DNA from: Paraglomus occultum
Lineage: Eukaryota; Glomeromycota; Glomeromycetes; Paraglomerales; Paraglomeraceae
Direction of reading: 5' to 3'
Assembly (NCBI GenBank): GCA_910592205.1
Contig: CAJVPJ010001152.1
Coordinates: 1 to 11,878 of the forward strand
Length of the DNA stretch: 11,878 nucleotides
Shown: positions 1 to 9,697 of the stretch, one piece after another
How the letters are laid out: each line of letters begins with the position of its first letter
How positions within the stretch are numbered: the first letter of the stretch is position 1
Notes under the pieces: generated by a model
The model's input: only the letters and a program-made list of their open reading frames with translations
Database searches by the model: none
What the model was told of the DNA's origin: nothing
Translations under genes and position numbers: made by a program

Positions 1-527
1 ATGTTATGTTACAAAGCCAAGATGATCAGAGATTGCAGAGATAATTGCACTGTGTCAAAACTTTTTGAACGCCCCACATACTCGCTCTTCCATCTGCTTT
101 TCTCTCTCAATTAAAACACAACAATATTTGCATTGTTTCACGTTGATTGTCGTTAGTGTCTTGTTGCTTTAAGTCTGGATCCCCGTTCAAATGAAAAAGA
201 AAAAGGCCAAACACCAAGCAACAACCTCACTTTGTAGGCCAAAATTGGTTAATCGTCAAGTATGCATATTATAATCAGTGTAATATATTGGCAATTCAAT
301 AACTTAAAATAACTATTTTGTGGGGTATGGGGAATGGCAGAACGTGGTCCCGCTTTTATTGGCTGCCATGCAAATTTTACCAATGGAATTGCGAGAGATC
401 TGGACATGCCCTTAATATTGTGAAAGGAAATCATCTAATATTCCGCAGTCGGTATTACAACAACGATAACAATAATACTTATCTGTCTATAATTGAGCCA
501 AATTTTCGTTTTCGAGAAACCGAAATG
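1..527. other. AT-rich spacer, no recognisable gene
   Basis: No convincing gene is visible. A 29-codon ORF (334-423, plus strand, starting MAERGPAFIGC) has a purine at -3 and G at +4 around its ATG but no recognisable homology. Its stop is in a normal context with no clear splice donor, so it could be a gene remnant or chance. The longer overlapping frame at 318-569 runs into the transposon end at 528 and is not credible as a gene. Confidence 0.4.
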
Positions 528-529
528 TA

Positions 530-671
530 CAGTCAAATCTCGTTATACCGATACCCGTTATACCGATAACGATGGAAAACGCCCCCCCCCCCCCCCCAGA
601 ATTTAGATAGAAAAATTTCCCCGTTATACCGATAAATTATAATAAACTCTGCTATAACCTTTATACCGATA
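530..671 (+). repeat. Tigger left terminal repeat with four CGTTATACCGATA-type sub-repeats
   Basis: Exact CGTTATACCGATA copies lie at 541-553, 556-568 and 622-634. A degraded copy (TTTATACCGATA) is at 660-671. The first two are almost adjacent and the others are spaced 54 and 26 bp further on. Such subterminal iterations commonly serve as transposase binding sites in pogo/Tigger elements (family knowledge); binding here is inferred. Confidence 0.8.
582..597. repeat. Poly-C homopolymer (16 C)
   Basis: An uninterrupted run of 16 C lies inside the subterminal region of the Tigger end. It stands out strongly in this AT-rich window. It is likely length-variable and prone to sequencing error, so the exact length is uncertain. 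Confidence 0.9.
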
Positions 672-806
672 CACCAATGCCATTTACTACTAAATCTCAC
701 CCGATAATTGTGTAATATTTACTAAATTGGGAATAATAACAAACATTCTGATTGGTTGATCATTCTGTATACCTGGTGTGAATGTTGAACAAATTTTTAC
801 TGCAAT

Positions 807-1371
807 ATGTCACAACTTAATATTATCACAAAACTCGCAAAACTCAAGAATAGTAAGCCTTTAGCGAAGAGACGAGTTATATTAACTCATGCACAGAAGA
901 AAGAAATATGTACTTTGCTTTCTCAAAAGCCTGCTCCAAACCAAATTGATGTTGCATATCAATACGGGATTAGACAGCATACTGTTTCAGATATATGAAA
1001 TAAACGAGATCGGTGGTTGGTCATTAGTAATGATAAAATTTCATCAAAAAGAAGAACGCAGACCACTATATCCCGAGGTTGAAGAAGCATTAACAATATG
1101 GTTTACGCCGTTATTATTATGACAATATCACTGTTACCGTCGATCTTCTTAAGAAAAAGGCAAAACACTTTGCTAGCATTTTAGGGGTTGAGAAATTTGG
1201 TGCTTCCAATGATGGTTCGATTGTTATAAGTCTAGATACTGTATTCAGTCTTATGTAAAATCGGGGGAGGGGGATAGTGCTCCATTAGAGGAAATAGTTC
1301 AAGAGCGTGTTAAGCTCCGTGAAGTGCTTCGCGAAATACGATCAGCATGACGTTTTCAATTGCGACGAAAT
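807..1371 (+). pseudogene. Tigger/pogo transposase, N-terminal half, broken
   Basis: The ATG opens a 63-codon frame with a psq/CENP-B N-terminal helix-turn-helix (HAQKKEICTLLSQKPAPNQI, then YGIRQHTVSDI), the DNA-binding part of a cut-and-paste transposase. An in-frame TGA follows where the family usually has Trp. The reading then continues in shifted frames: RPLYPEVEEALTIWF (HTH_CENPB domain start), VDLLKKKAKHFASILGV, WFDCYKSRYCIQSYVKSG, APLEEIVQERVKLREVLREI, and finally YDQHDVFNCDE, which carries the first catalytic Asp. At least one stop and four frameshifts separate these blocks, so it cannot make a working protein. The homologous continuation lies at 3031-3174, beyond the inserted DNA. 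Confidence 0.88.
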
Positions 1372-1560
1372 CTGAGTTCACGGAGGAGGGAGAATATAAC
1401 TTTTCTCCTCTTTTCCCTCTTTTCGCGCATCTTAATTTGTGAAAAAAACGCAAATTATATAAAAAAAGACAAATTTGGTGTTTTGTGTAAAATTTGTCTG
1501 TTTTTAAACTTTGGAGCAGCAAGAATTTATCCAAAATCACTCACGCAAATTATAGAAGAA

Positions 1561-1600
<40 letters not shown>

Positions 1601-1607
1601 GTATGTG
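1372..1607. other. Unexplained AT-rich segment between the Tigger fragment and the Tc1 element
   Basis: This stretch is not alignable by eye to a Tigger transposase and lies outside the Tc1 terminal repeats. It contains a GAGGAG...CTCCTC micro-hairpin near 1380-1412, a run of 11 A (1559-1569) and a (TA)13 microsatellite (1570-1595). Frames on both strands here are short and low-complexity. It may be the left arm of another insertion or diverged Tigger sequence. Confidence 0.5.
1559..1595. repeat. A11 run plus (TA)13 microsatellite
   Basis: Eleven A residues are followed by 13 TA units. It lies immediately left of the Tc1 element. TA-rich DNA offers many potential target sites for Tc1/mariner insertion. 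Confidence 0.92.
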
Positions 1608-1632
1608 CAGTGCGCGAAAAAAGTTTTCGGAA
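1608..1632 (+). repeat. Tc1 left terminal inverted repeat, 25 bp
   Basis: It is the exact reverse complement of 2865-2889. The outer bases are CAGTGCGCG, then six A and GTTTTCGGAA. These ends are the cleavage and binding substrate of the transposase. Confidence 0.97.
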
Positions 1633-1751
1633 ATAACGTTTAACTGTTCAACGAAACTGGTCTAAAATTACAGATATGTTCTCCACCATAGCAAAAGGTT
1701 TTACTTATTACTACTCAATAGCTTATTTTATTACCCTTCCTCTCAATTATT

Positions 1752-2677
1752 TCATTCAATCGGTGATGGCATGCTATGAGTCAAATTAACAGATGTACTT
1801 TTTTTAATCTTTTCCCATTCTTTCTGAATTGTTTTACGGAAAATCTCTACTGTAATCTTTTGCTTTTTTGCCAGAAGTTTATTGATTTGTACTTCAACCC
1901 TTGTCTTTAGAATTTGCCACAAATTTTCGATTGGATTAAGATCTGGGCTCTTTGATGGTTAATCCAACATTTTTGGACACTGCCGTGCAAGAAGTTCTTT
2001 CGTTGCTTTGGCTGTGTGTTTATGGTTATTATCCTGTTAAAAAACCCAATGTTTACCCATAATTTTATTGGCGTTGTCAAACAAATTTTCAGAAAATTTT
2101 TCCGATACAGATCACCATCCATGATGTCTGTAAAAGAAAAAATTCTATTGAACCTTTTACAGAAAATGCACCCCAAGAATGAATTTTGTATAGATGTTTT
2201 ACCACAGCTTTGTGGGGAGGTTGTTTACTAGATTTATAATAAACCTTTTGGGTGTTTCTAAACATTTGTCTGGTGGTCTTATCAGAAAAAATAACTTTGT
2301 TTCAGTTTTATTTTTATGTTTTGTAGCAAATTCTAAACGGCATTTCTTGTGTGAAGTTCGCTAGGCACTGTACGACTTGTTACATTAAGATCGGGATGAT
2401 GCTTATTTAATATATTTGCAAGCTTGGTAGAGGTAGAGTATTGGTTACTTGAGACTAGTTGACCAAGATGACGACGTTGATTGGAAGAGAGTTTTCGGGG
2501 TCTACCAGAACGTGGTTTAGGGTCCAAAAATTCCCCATTTTTAAGTTTTTTAATATAATTATAATCGTAGAAAGGTGAAATAGAAGTTAATTTATGTAAT
2601 GTATTGGCATCCTGAGTACCATTTGCCCACAGAGAGGCTATGGTCTTGCGACGTTGGTCAAATGAAGGTTTTGTCAT
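1752..2677 (-). pseudogene. Tc1-like DD34E transposase, inactivated
   Basis: Starting from an ATG at 2677 reading leftward, the first about 110 codons encode the paired-type helix-turn-helix DNA-binding region, including the GRPR-like hook (PKPRSGRPRKLSSNQRR). Catalytic blocks follow in shifted frames: KVIFSDKTT with the first Asp (codon 2281-2283), QDNNHKHTAKAT with the second Asp (2031-2033), and SPDLNPIENLWQILK with the Glu (1926-1928). The second Asp and Glu are in one frame with 34 residues between, which defines DD34E. The C-terminus ends naturally at TGA 1752-1754. Lesions include a frameshift near 2355, frame changes around 2110-2160, a TAA just before QDNN, and another TAA between that Asp and the Glu. 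It encodes no working enzyme. Confidence 0.93.
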
Positions 2678-2864
2678 TGTTTTTTAATAGCAAAACGAAA
2701 AAGTGTAAACAAGTAAGACAAATTGTGCGAATTACAAAGTTATGCGGTTGCGTTTTTTTTCAGTGCTACGTGCATAAGGTTAGAACGTACAAAACGTGTT
2801 AGATGACATTTTGGATTAGACGCGCATTTCGGGAAGAAATAACGTTTACGTGGCACGCGTTCTA

Positions 2865-2889
2865 TTCCGAAAACTTTTTTCGCGCACTG
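2865..2889 (-). repeat. Tc1 right terminal inverted repeat, 25 bp
   Basis: Perfect inverted copy of 1608-1632, ending CGCGCACTG and followed by TA. Zero mismatches across 25 bp contrast with the heavily broken coding region. Confidence 0.97.
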
Positions 2890-3030
2890 TATATAAAAAA
2901 AAACGGGGTGTTAAAATTAGCGATAAAAATGACAACGAGAATTCATTATTAGTTTTCAAAAAGTCTACCTCTTTTGCGCCATATCTCCATATTTTTATTT
3001 CTTTATCTAATGTGTTCATTATGTATATTA
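2890..3030. other. Unexplained segment between Tc1 and the downstream Tigger fragment
   Basis: About 140 bp right of the Tc1 target TA are not recognisable as transposase. Open frames exist on both strands (for example plus-strand FKKSTSFAPYLHIF), but neither resembles a known family. Together with 1372-1607 it forms roughly 370 bp that flank the Tc1 insertion and separate the Tigger halves. Confidence 0.45.
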
Positions 3031-3174
3031 TAGCGTTACTGGCAGTTAGGACGTTGACTTTAAATCCTGTCATCGGCACCAAGAAATCGAAAATTGTATA
3101 ACGATTCTTTTTCGTTGCATGCGTCGGGTACTGAGAAACTTAAACCTTTGCTCATACATCGTTATGAGCCGTGA
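3031..3174 (+). pseudogene. Tigger/pogo transposase catalytic-core fragment (continuation of 807-1371)
   Basis: Three short blocks in different frames follow in the order expected for a DDE_1 (CENP-B-like) transposase just after the first catalytic Asp: YWQL (3037-3048), then RTLTLNPVIGTKKSKI (3050-3097), then ASGTEKLKPLLIHRYEP (3121-3171) ending at TGA. Family members typically carry LYWRM, a TL...GTKKSK stretch and a ...ASG(T/S)EKLKPL(V/L)I strand in that order. The blocks are joined by frameshifts and a stop, so the fragment is dead. The rest of the catalytic domain and the right terminal repeat are not found downstream. It probably belongs to the same copy as the left part, based on order and strand. 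Confidence 0.75.
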
Positions 3175-3249
3175 TTTCTTAAATGAATCGATAAAAGACA
3201 AGTTACCTGCAAACGTTTAACAATACTAATTATATTATAATTAACCATG

Positions 3250-3297
3250 CCAAGTACGCGAAGAAATCAATAAAGAACGCAAAAACTCCAAGTACGC
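3250..3297 (+). repeat. 10-bp direct repeat CCAAGTACGC at 38-bp spacing
   Basis: Copies lie at 3250-3259 and 3288-3297, at and inside the beginning of the unrecognised ORF. The spacing is not a multiple of three, so if the repeat came from duplication it would have shifted the frame. That might explain the missing start, but chance is possible. Confidence 0.6.
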
Positions 3298-3532
3298 AAA
3301 GGCTATAATGGATGCTAGGAATCCAGACGCTTATGTCAGACGGAATGCAACGAAGATACACGTATTCCCCGATGAGAAGTCATACAAAAAAAATAACATC
3401 CGCGAAACATATCGTGGCAATCTCCGTGATAAACTTCTTTACCCTAATAATTTGTACCATAAATTAGCTTTGGAGGAGCGTGAAAAAAATACACATGCAG
3501 AAGAATTGCTTGATGACGAAAGAATGGGATAG
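3260..3532 (+). CDS. Unrecognised charged ORF, possibly a 3' exon or gene fragment
   Basis: An open frame of about 90 codons ends at TAG 3530-3532. It reads EEINKERKNSKYAKAIMDAR, then NPDAYVRRNATKI, a Lys/Arg-rich middle, LLYPNNLYHKLALEEREKN and a tail HAEELLDDERMG. It is rich in K, R, E, D and N with predicted helix near the end, and looks coding rather than random. The frame is open back to a TAA at 3242-3244 without an ATG before 3308, so either translation starts at 3308 (74 aa) or this is a downstream exon. Another ATG at 3247 is in a different frame and stops after eight codons. A canonical AATAAA lies 100 bp downstream. I do not recognise the family. Confidence 0.4.
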   Translation, partial: EEINKERKNSKYAKAIMDARNPDAYVRRNATKIHVFPDEKSYKKNNIRETYRGNLRDKLLYPNNLYHKLALEEREKNTHAEELLDDERMG

Positions 3533-3631
3533 AATTTCGAACAGCATTCTAATTAATTGTATCGGATTAATGAGGAGATGGGAGCTAATAATAAAAAATA
3601 ACGGTGAAAGAATAGATATTAATTTTATATC

Positions 3632-3637
3632 AATAAA
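3632..3637 (+). terminator. Candidate polyadenylation signal AATAAA
   Basis: A canonical AATAAA sits about 100 bp after the stop of the unrecognised ORF and is followed within 30 bp by T-rich sequence (GCTTTATTTTTG). It fits a 3' end for that ORF, but such hexamers are frequent in AT-rich DNA. Confidence 0.3.
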
Positions 3638-3639
3638 AT

Positions 3640-5736
<2,097 letters not shown>

Positions 5737-7113
5737 AAAGAAAACATTAATTCTGTCCCTTCCCGTTAACTCTCCTTTCCTCTTCTCTCCTCTCTCTTCA
5801 GACATACATACGCAGATTTCTGTTCTTTCTCACACGACCATCTCTGATATCACTCGTATATAATTTCATCATGTTGAATAAGCTGTATCTGTATTTTATT
5901 GCGTTCCGTTTGTAGTTAAGTTTAGGCTGACGTTGGTTACGCCAAATATTATAAGGCATGATTTCTTGTTAGACATATACACAATCACACGAATATTATT
6001 CTCAATTTGGTTTCATTAATATAGTAATAACAATAATGCGTGAGGTTTACCATGAAATAAGTGTATCAAGCGCAGAGACGCCGTGGTACATTGGAAGTCC
6101 ATGGTGGCGTCCAACAAAACGTTACAGTACGGTGATGAATAATTCGCCAACGAGCGCATGTATCAGGCGCGATGATTATTTCATCATACAACTGTCAGTG
6201 ATATTATAAGTAGGCAACGTAGCAGCTGTGCGTGTACGTATTGAAACAAGGGGATATAGTAAACCTAATCTGAGATATCAAAGAATGAAGACTTGTAATA
6301 TATACAGCTTTATTACTCACACAAAATTTTCACTATAAGAATTTAATATTCAAGATGAGAAATATCTCACAATCGATATTACGTTCAAAAAATGTCTCGC
6401 CTTAACGAGCAAATAGCTAGTAATCAACAAGAGTTTTGAGTTAAACAGCGTGAGGATAACAAAGTACGCACGCATCCGTAGTAGTACGTTCACACTGTCG
6501 GGACTAACCCTAGACCCAGTGTGAAACTCCCAATAATAAAACTTGTAGTTAAACTGGAATCTTTATTGACAAAAACATTGTTTAGGTGCAACAAAACCAG
6601 ACAAAACGAACGAACGTTAAACATAAACATCAGGCCGGAATTTTTCATATGATCAAGTGATATAAATATGATCAGCATATTAATATGTTGTGACATTTAC
6701 AGTATATTAATATGTAGTAAGATAAAATTTACATGAGTTCCGGGTTTCGCGACTTTATCTTCTCCCAAACTTTTTCCCTGCTATGAAACACAACTTTCAG
6801 CAATTAATGTGTCCACTACATGGACAGTGAGCGGGCAAGATATATGGGGCAGACTGCAACAAAACTAGACAAAGTGAACATTCTGTTTTGTGACATAATA
6901 ATAAATGTGAGGCGTATGTGACATTTGGAAAGGGTTGCTTGTATGGCACAGCTATGGCTCAGACATAATTTATAGACTCTTGGATTTGTTATGGATATAT
7001 GACTAAATTTTAATTGAGACTGGCATAGTGTTTATTAACAATTATAACACGTTTCATTAGGCCTATCTCTATATAAAAATATTAATATGAAACTAATTTA
7101 TATCAAGTCCACC
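5737..7113. other. Spacer downstream of the CYSTM gene
   Basis: No gene is supported. 5755-5801 is a strong pyrimidine tract ending in CAG that resembles a second splice acceptor. A 9-bp perfect stem TTCACACTG/CAGTGTGAA lies at 6489-6525. A 24-bp motif (GCAACAAAAC-AGACAAA-GAAC) occurs twice, at 6588-6611 and 6856-6879, with three differences. A TATA-like CTATATAAAAAT is near 7069. GAATAAG near 5875 could be a weak polyadenylation signal. Confidence 0.4.
6489..6525. repeat. Stem-loop: 9-bp inverted repeat, 19-nt loop
   Basis: TTCACACTG (6489-6497) pairs perfectly with CAGTGTGAA (6517-6525). The loop contains GGG and CCC, which can extend the structure. No function can be assigned; it could be a remnant transposon end or chance. 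Confidence 0.5.
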
Positions 7114-7197
7114 ATGGAACCAAAGAATTACAGTACTATTAGAAGCATTTTAAAGGAAGCTCAAGGAGAAAAGATTGTCCATATGTTTTTAAAATGA
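7114..7197 (+). CDS. Tiny ORF (27 aa) with strong start context, doubtful
   Basis: The ATG sits in TCCACCATGG, an excellent eukaryotic start context, about 35 bp after a TATA-like CTATATAAAAAT. The peptide begins MEPKNYSTIRSILKEAQGEK and ends at TGA. I recognise no family. It may be the 5' remnant of a broken gene, since nearby frames are short, or it may be chance. Confidence 0.18.
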   Translation: MEPKNYSTIRSILKEAQGEKIVHMFLK

Positions 7198-7775
7198 ATG
7201 GCACCAAAATTCTTGAAAAATATCTAAATTAAGAAAAAATTACTTATGAAATCTACCAAAAAACGCAAAAACATAACTAATAATAATAAACGAGCCTTAA
7301 CATCAACACCATAATGAACCGGAAAAAAAAAAAACTTGAAAAACTTATTTTTATATTAATGTTAATAACAACCAGGACAAATTTCCATAATTTTTTATAT
7401 ACTGTTTGAATGAGAATAGTAATATATACGATAATTTTGGTTCGCTATGGCCTGAGTAGTATAAATTCGACACAACTCATGACAAGCAAAATCTATATCG
7501 TATAAAATAATGGAAAACACTAGAATAAGTCATTAGGAGAGTAGTCGTTTGATCGGCAAATCAATTGTATCACGTCCATGGTCATAATGAACGCTCATAA
7601 TTCTGATCGCGTTTGATAAACTGGGCGATTGATTATAAGACTAGCACCAATTCATCTAAAACCAAATTTGCGATTGATCAAATTACAAACTCCAATAATC
7701 ATTATTAAACGCATTTTTTTGCGAGCTATTAATAGGATTTGTTCTCGATCTCTCGCTGCATTATAATATTTATAA
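7198..7775. other. AT-rich spacer
   Basis: No gene is supported. A plus-strand frame at 7620-7766 (TGRLIIRLAPIHLKPNLRLI...) is open for about 48 codons just before the next ORF but lacks an ATG and recognisable motifs. A run of 12 A is near 7325. Confidence 0.35.
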
Positions 7776-8138
7776 TCAGCTGACAGTGTAAACCAAAAGC
7801 TTGAAGCAATAATTCGAGCAATCGAGCCAAGAAAATTTAAAGTAAAATCTAAACCCGTTAAACTACTCAGTGAACGAAAATACCTAGAATACATCGAGAA
7901 TCTATGGAAAACATATTTGATAAAAAGTCTGGACTGGACTCAGACTATCCATTTAACTTCATTTGACAAGCTAGCGACTGACATCCGCAAATTACGCGAA
8001 GAAAAGGGCGTTGCTGCCTCCACTTTAAAAAGTTTCTACCAGCGAAAAACAAATCCGAGGAAGAGAACATCCAAGAATGCAATACGAACAAAAAAAACAG
8101 AGAATGAAGACGTCAATAGCAATAATAATAATATGTAA
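7776..8138 (+). CDS. Exon or fragment with possible HTH (lambda-repressor-like) motif
   Basis: A 120-codon frame has coding-like composition but no ATG near its 5' edge. Translation could begin only within an upstream exon, or the gene is truncated. An acceptor-like TATAATCAG ends at 7779. Residues 1-45 are basic and helical (KLEAIIRAIEPRKFKVKSK). Residues 50-68 read KYLEYIENLWKTYLIKSLDW. Then FDKLATDIRKLREEKGVAAS and TLKSFYQRKTNPRKRT form a helix, turn and second helix as in Cro/XRE-type domains. The end degrades into Lys/Asn homopolymers and stops at TAA. I recall similar FDKLA...REEKG...TLxxFYxRKTNPRK modules in multicopy proteins of Rhizophagus-type fungi, but this is memory rather than a search. 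Either a functional last exon or a gene relic. Confidence 0.5.
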   Translation, partial: SADSVNQKLEAIIRAIEPRKFKVKSKPVKLLSERKYLEYIENLWKTYLIKSLDWTQTIHLTSFDKLATDIRKLREEKGVAASTLKSFYQRKTNPRKRTSKNAIRTKKTENEDVNSNNNNM

Positions 8139-8574
8139 CATAGAGCGACCAAAGTATGGGGTACTCACCAATGACTTTGGGTTCAAGTATTCCTCTCATG
8201 CAATCGTTCTAGTTTTTAAAGAACAATAAAGTCAATATGACAAAATACGTGCACCAATTATTGTAAATATCCTGATTATGTTAATCTTTGCCATTAATGA
8301 AAACATGGGCTTCCATTTATACTATCATGCTATCATAGACTACAATCACAAAAATAACGTTGTTTGGTGGAGATCGTTGTTTTGGCTCTGTTCAAACAAA
8401 GAAGTTTCTATTTTTTACATACAATTGTTATTACGTGTGATGCGATCACTCTAAATGTGAGTTGACTTATAGTAATAGTAAAATTTTATTCGTCATATTT
8501 AATACAACTGCACAATTAATAATCGTGAAAAGGTCTAGATCACATCGCGCAGCACATATTTACGAACGAAAAAA
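8139..8574. other. AT-rich spacer
   Basis: No gene, RNA or clear repeat is visible. An AACAATAAAG hexamer context near 8222 could serve as a polyadenylation signal for the preceding ORF. Confidence 0.35.
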
Positions 8575-9697
8575 ATGGCCAGTACTGAACAGGAGATGTA
8601 TCAGGACGCGAGGGAACAGTTGACAAAGGCGGAGACTGCAGCTGAAACGGCTGGAGGATAAACAGGAAGAAGGCCTTAGTCCAGTGGAGGAGAGAGTGTT
8701 TGACAGGCTGGACAAGGAAAGGAATGAATTAAAGCGGCGAAGAATGAGTGGGAGATACAAGTGCGAGCGTTTATGCCAACAACTGCTGAACCAGGTAACG
8801 ACTTTGTGACTCGGACGTTGGGGACCTAGAGTAGTGCGTACATAAGGTAGAGTAGTGTAGACAGAATACGTGTGTACATAGTGTAGAGTAAACGTAGTAA
8901 TACCTTTTTGTTATAAATTTTCAAATATCCGGGAAAGGGCAGTTATTTTCTTATGTTTTCTTTTTAGAAGATAATTGCTCGGCACTTTATTGTTCTCTGA
9001 TTTGATGTCAATTTATTCTGGGGTATGCAGGTAAACTTGAAAAAGAAAAATGTAAAGCGGCTGAAAGGGAATTAGCATATGAACAAGAAAGAAATAAAAG
9101 GCTACATGTTGAAGCAATTTTTGGATGCAGCTTCACAGCTCTCCTTGTGGAAATCATATACTCCAACACACATTGAAACATTGTGGTTTCCTCTGGCAGG
9201 ACGCCCACTTTCGTTCAATATACCGGCACCGAAGGTGACAAGGAAGACACATACCAAAAATATTTTACAGACAAGATACTAAACAACTAGATGATAATGA
9301 ACCTATTAAAGCTGTAGATTCTCATATGACAAAGTATCTCAATGGAAAGGCCCCAGATATTTCTACTCATTCCAAAGACTATTCTCTAACTCCACATATT
9401 GTAGAAGTGCTGGGCGCCTCTTGGTTCATGCTTTATGCTGAGTTATCAAGGACAGGCTTTACAGTATGCTGATGATTGCATTGAAGCATCAGAAAAATCA
9501 CAGTCTTTTTGACAGATTGTCATCAAATTATGTTTGTACAAATTGTTAGGGTGAGGACAAGGAAGGGCTATATTTGTTTTTTCTTAATTACAAAAGCAAT
9601 TAACCCTGTTTCTCATGGCTCAACCACGATTCTTACATGTGGTAAGATGCCATTATCGAAATCTTCTTTACATTCAACACTTATTTTTAAAACTTAA
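8575..9697 (+). pseudogene. Decayed coiled-coil / PD-(D/E)xK nuclease-like family member
   Basis: The ATG starts MASTEQEMYQDAREQLTKAE. A one-base insertion near 8638 then forces a shift to QLKRLEDKQEEGLSPVEERV and RRRMSGRYKCERLCQQLLNQ, a charged coiled coil. A donor GTAACG (8795) and acceptor TATGCAG (9030) bound a plausible 236-bp intron, but the phases do not match. Exon 2 continues as KLEKEKCKAAERELAYEQER, then in shifted frames SQLSLWKSYTPTHIETLWFP, EDTYQKYFTDKIL, DDNEPIKAVDSHMTKYLNGK, APDISTHSKDYSLTPHIVEV, and YQGQALQYADDCIEASEKSQ with FLTDCHQIMFVQIVRVRTRK. The PD, (E)V-E and QALQYA...FLTD pattern resembles the restriction-endonuclease fold found in Crinkler-type effector proteins (inference). 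At least five frameshifts or stops make it nonfunctional; the segment between VEVLG and QALQYA looks scrambled. A GTAAGA donor near 9640 may mark the end of the exon. Confidence 0.72.
8825..8900 (+). repeat. Degenerate GTAGAGTAGTGTA-type minisatellite inside the pseudogene intron
   Basis: Imperfect iterations of TAGAGTAGTG, GTAGAGTAGTGTA and TAGTGTAGAGTA are separated by GTACATA-like linkers. They lie within the presumed intron. Purine-rich and clearly non-random, but short. Confidence 0.55.

Larger units (their letters stand above)
528..1371 (+). mobile_element. Left part of a Tigger/pogo-like (CENP-B/DDE_1) DNA transposon, truncated
   Basis: The element begins after a TA dinucleotide (528-529), the target expected for the Tc1/mariner-pogo superfamily. 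Its end starts CAGTCAAATCTCGTTATACC, followed by subterminal copies of CGTTATACCGATA. Behind it lies a decayed transposase reading frame with CENP-B-type DNA-binding domains. The coding match stops at the first catalytic aspartate region (FNCDE). The next part of the transposase appears only at 3031-3174, so the element is split. No inverted copy of the left end is visible to the right, so the right terminus is lost. Element class is confident from domain content; the exact family name is not. Confidence 0.88.
1608..2889 (-). mobile_element. Complete but inactive Tc1-like (Tc1/mariner) transposon, 1282 bp
   Basis: The element is bounded by perfect 25-bp terminal inverted repeats beginning CAGTGCGCG. 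It encodes a broken DD34E transposase on the minus strand. The right flank is TA (2890-2891), the expected target duplication. The left flank reads TG (1606-1607), so the duplication is degraded by one base or the left base has mutated. Length fits a typical 1.2-1.7 kb Tc1 element. Subterminal AAATAACGTTTA motifs occur near both ends (1631-1642 and 2837-2848) in the same orientation; their AACGTT core is palindromic. The element is inserted within the gap splitting the older Tigger element. Confidence 0.95.

Noticed and set aside
1907-2231. Open frames on both strands inside the Tc1 element
   Set aside because: The conserved transposase motifs (QDNN, PDLNPIENLW) are read in a different minus frame; these are shadows.
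2599-2802. Plus ORF at the right side of Tc1
   Set aside because: Antisense to the transposase N-terminus and subterminal sequence; no independent evidence.
3100-3260. Right terminal repeat of the Tigger element
   Set aside because: The expected inverted copy of the CGTTATACCGATA repeats was looked for and not found; the right end appears deleted.
7652-7894. Minus-strand ORF opposite the HTH-like exon
   Set aside because: Antisense of the plus frame, which has more protein-like composition; no motif recognised.
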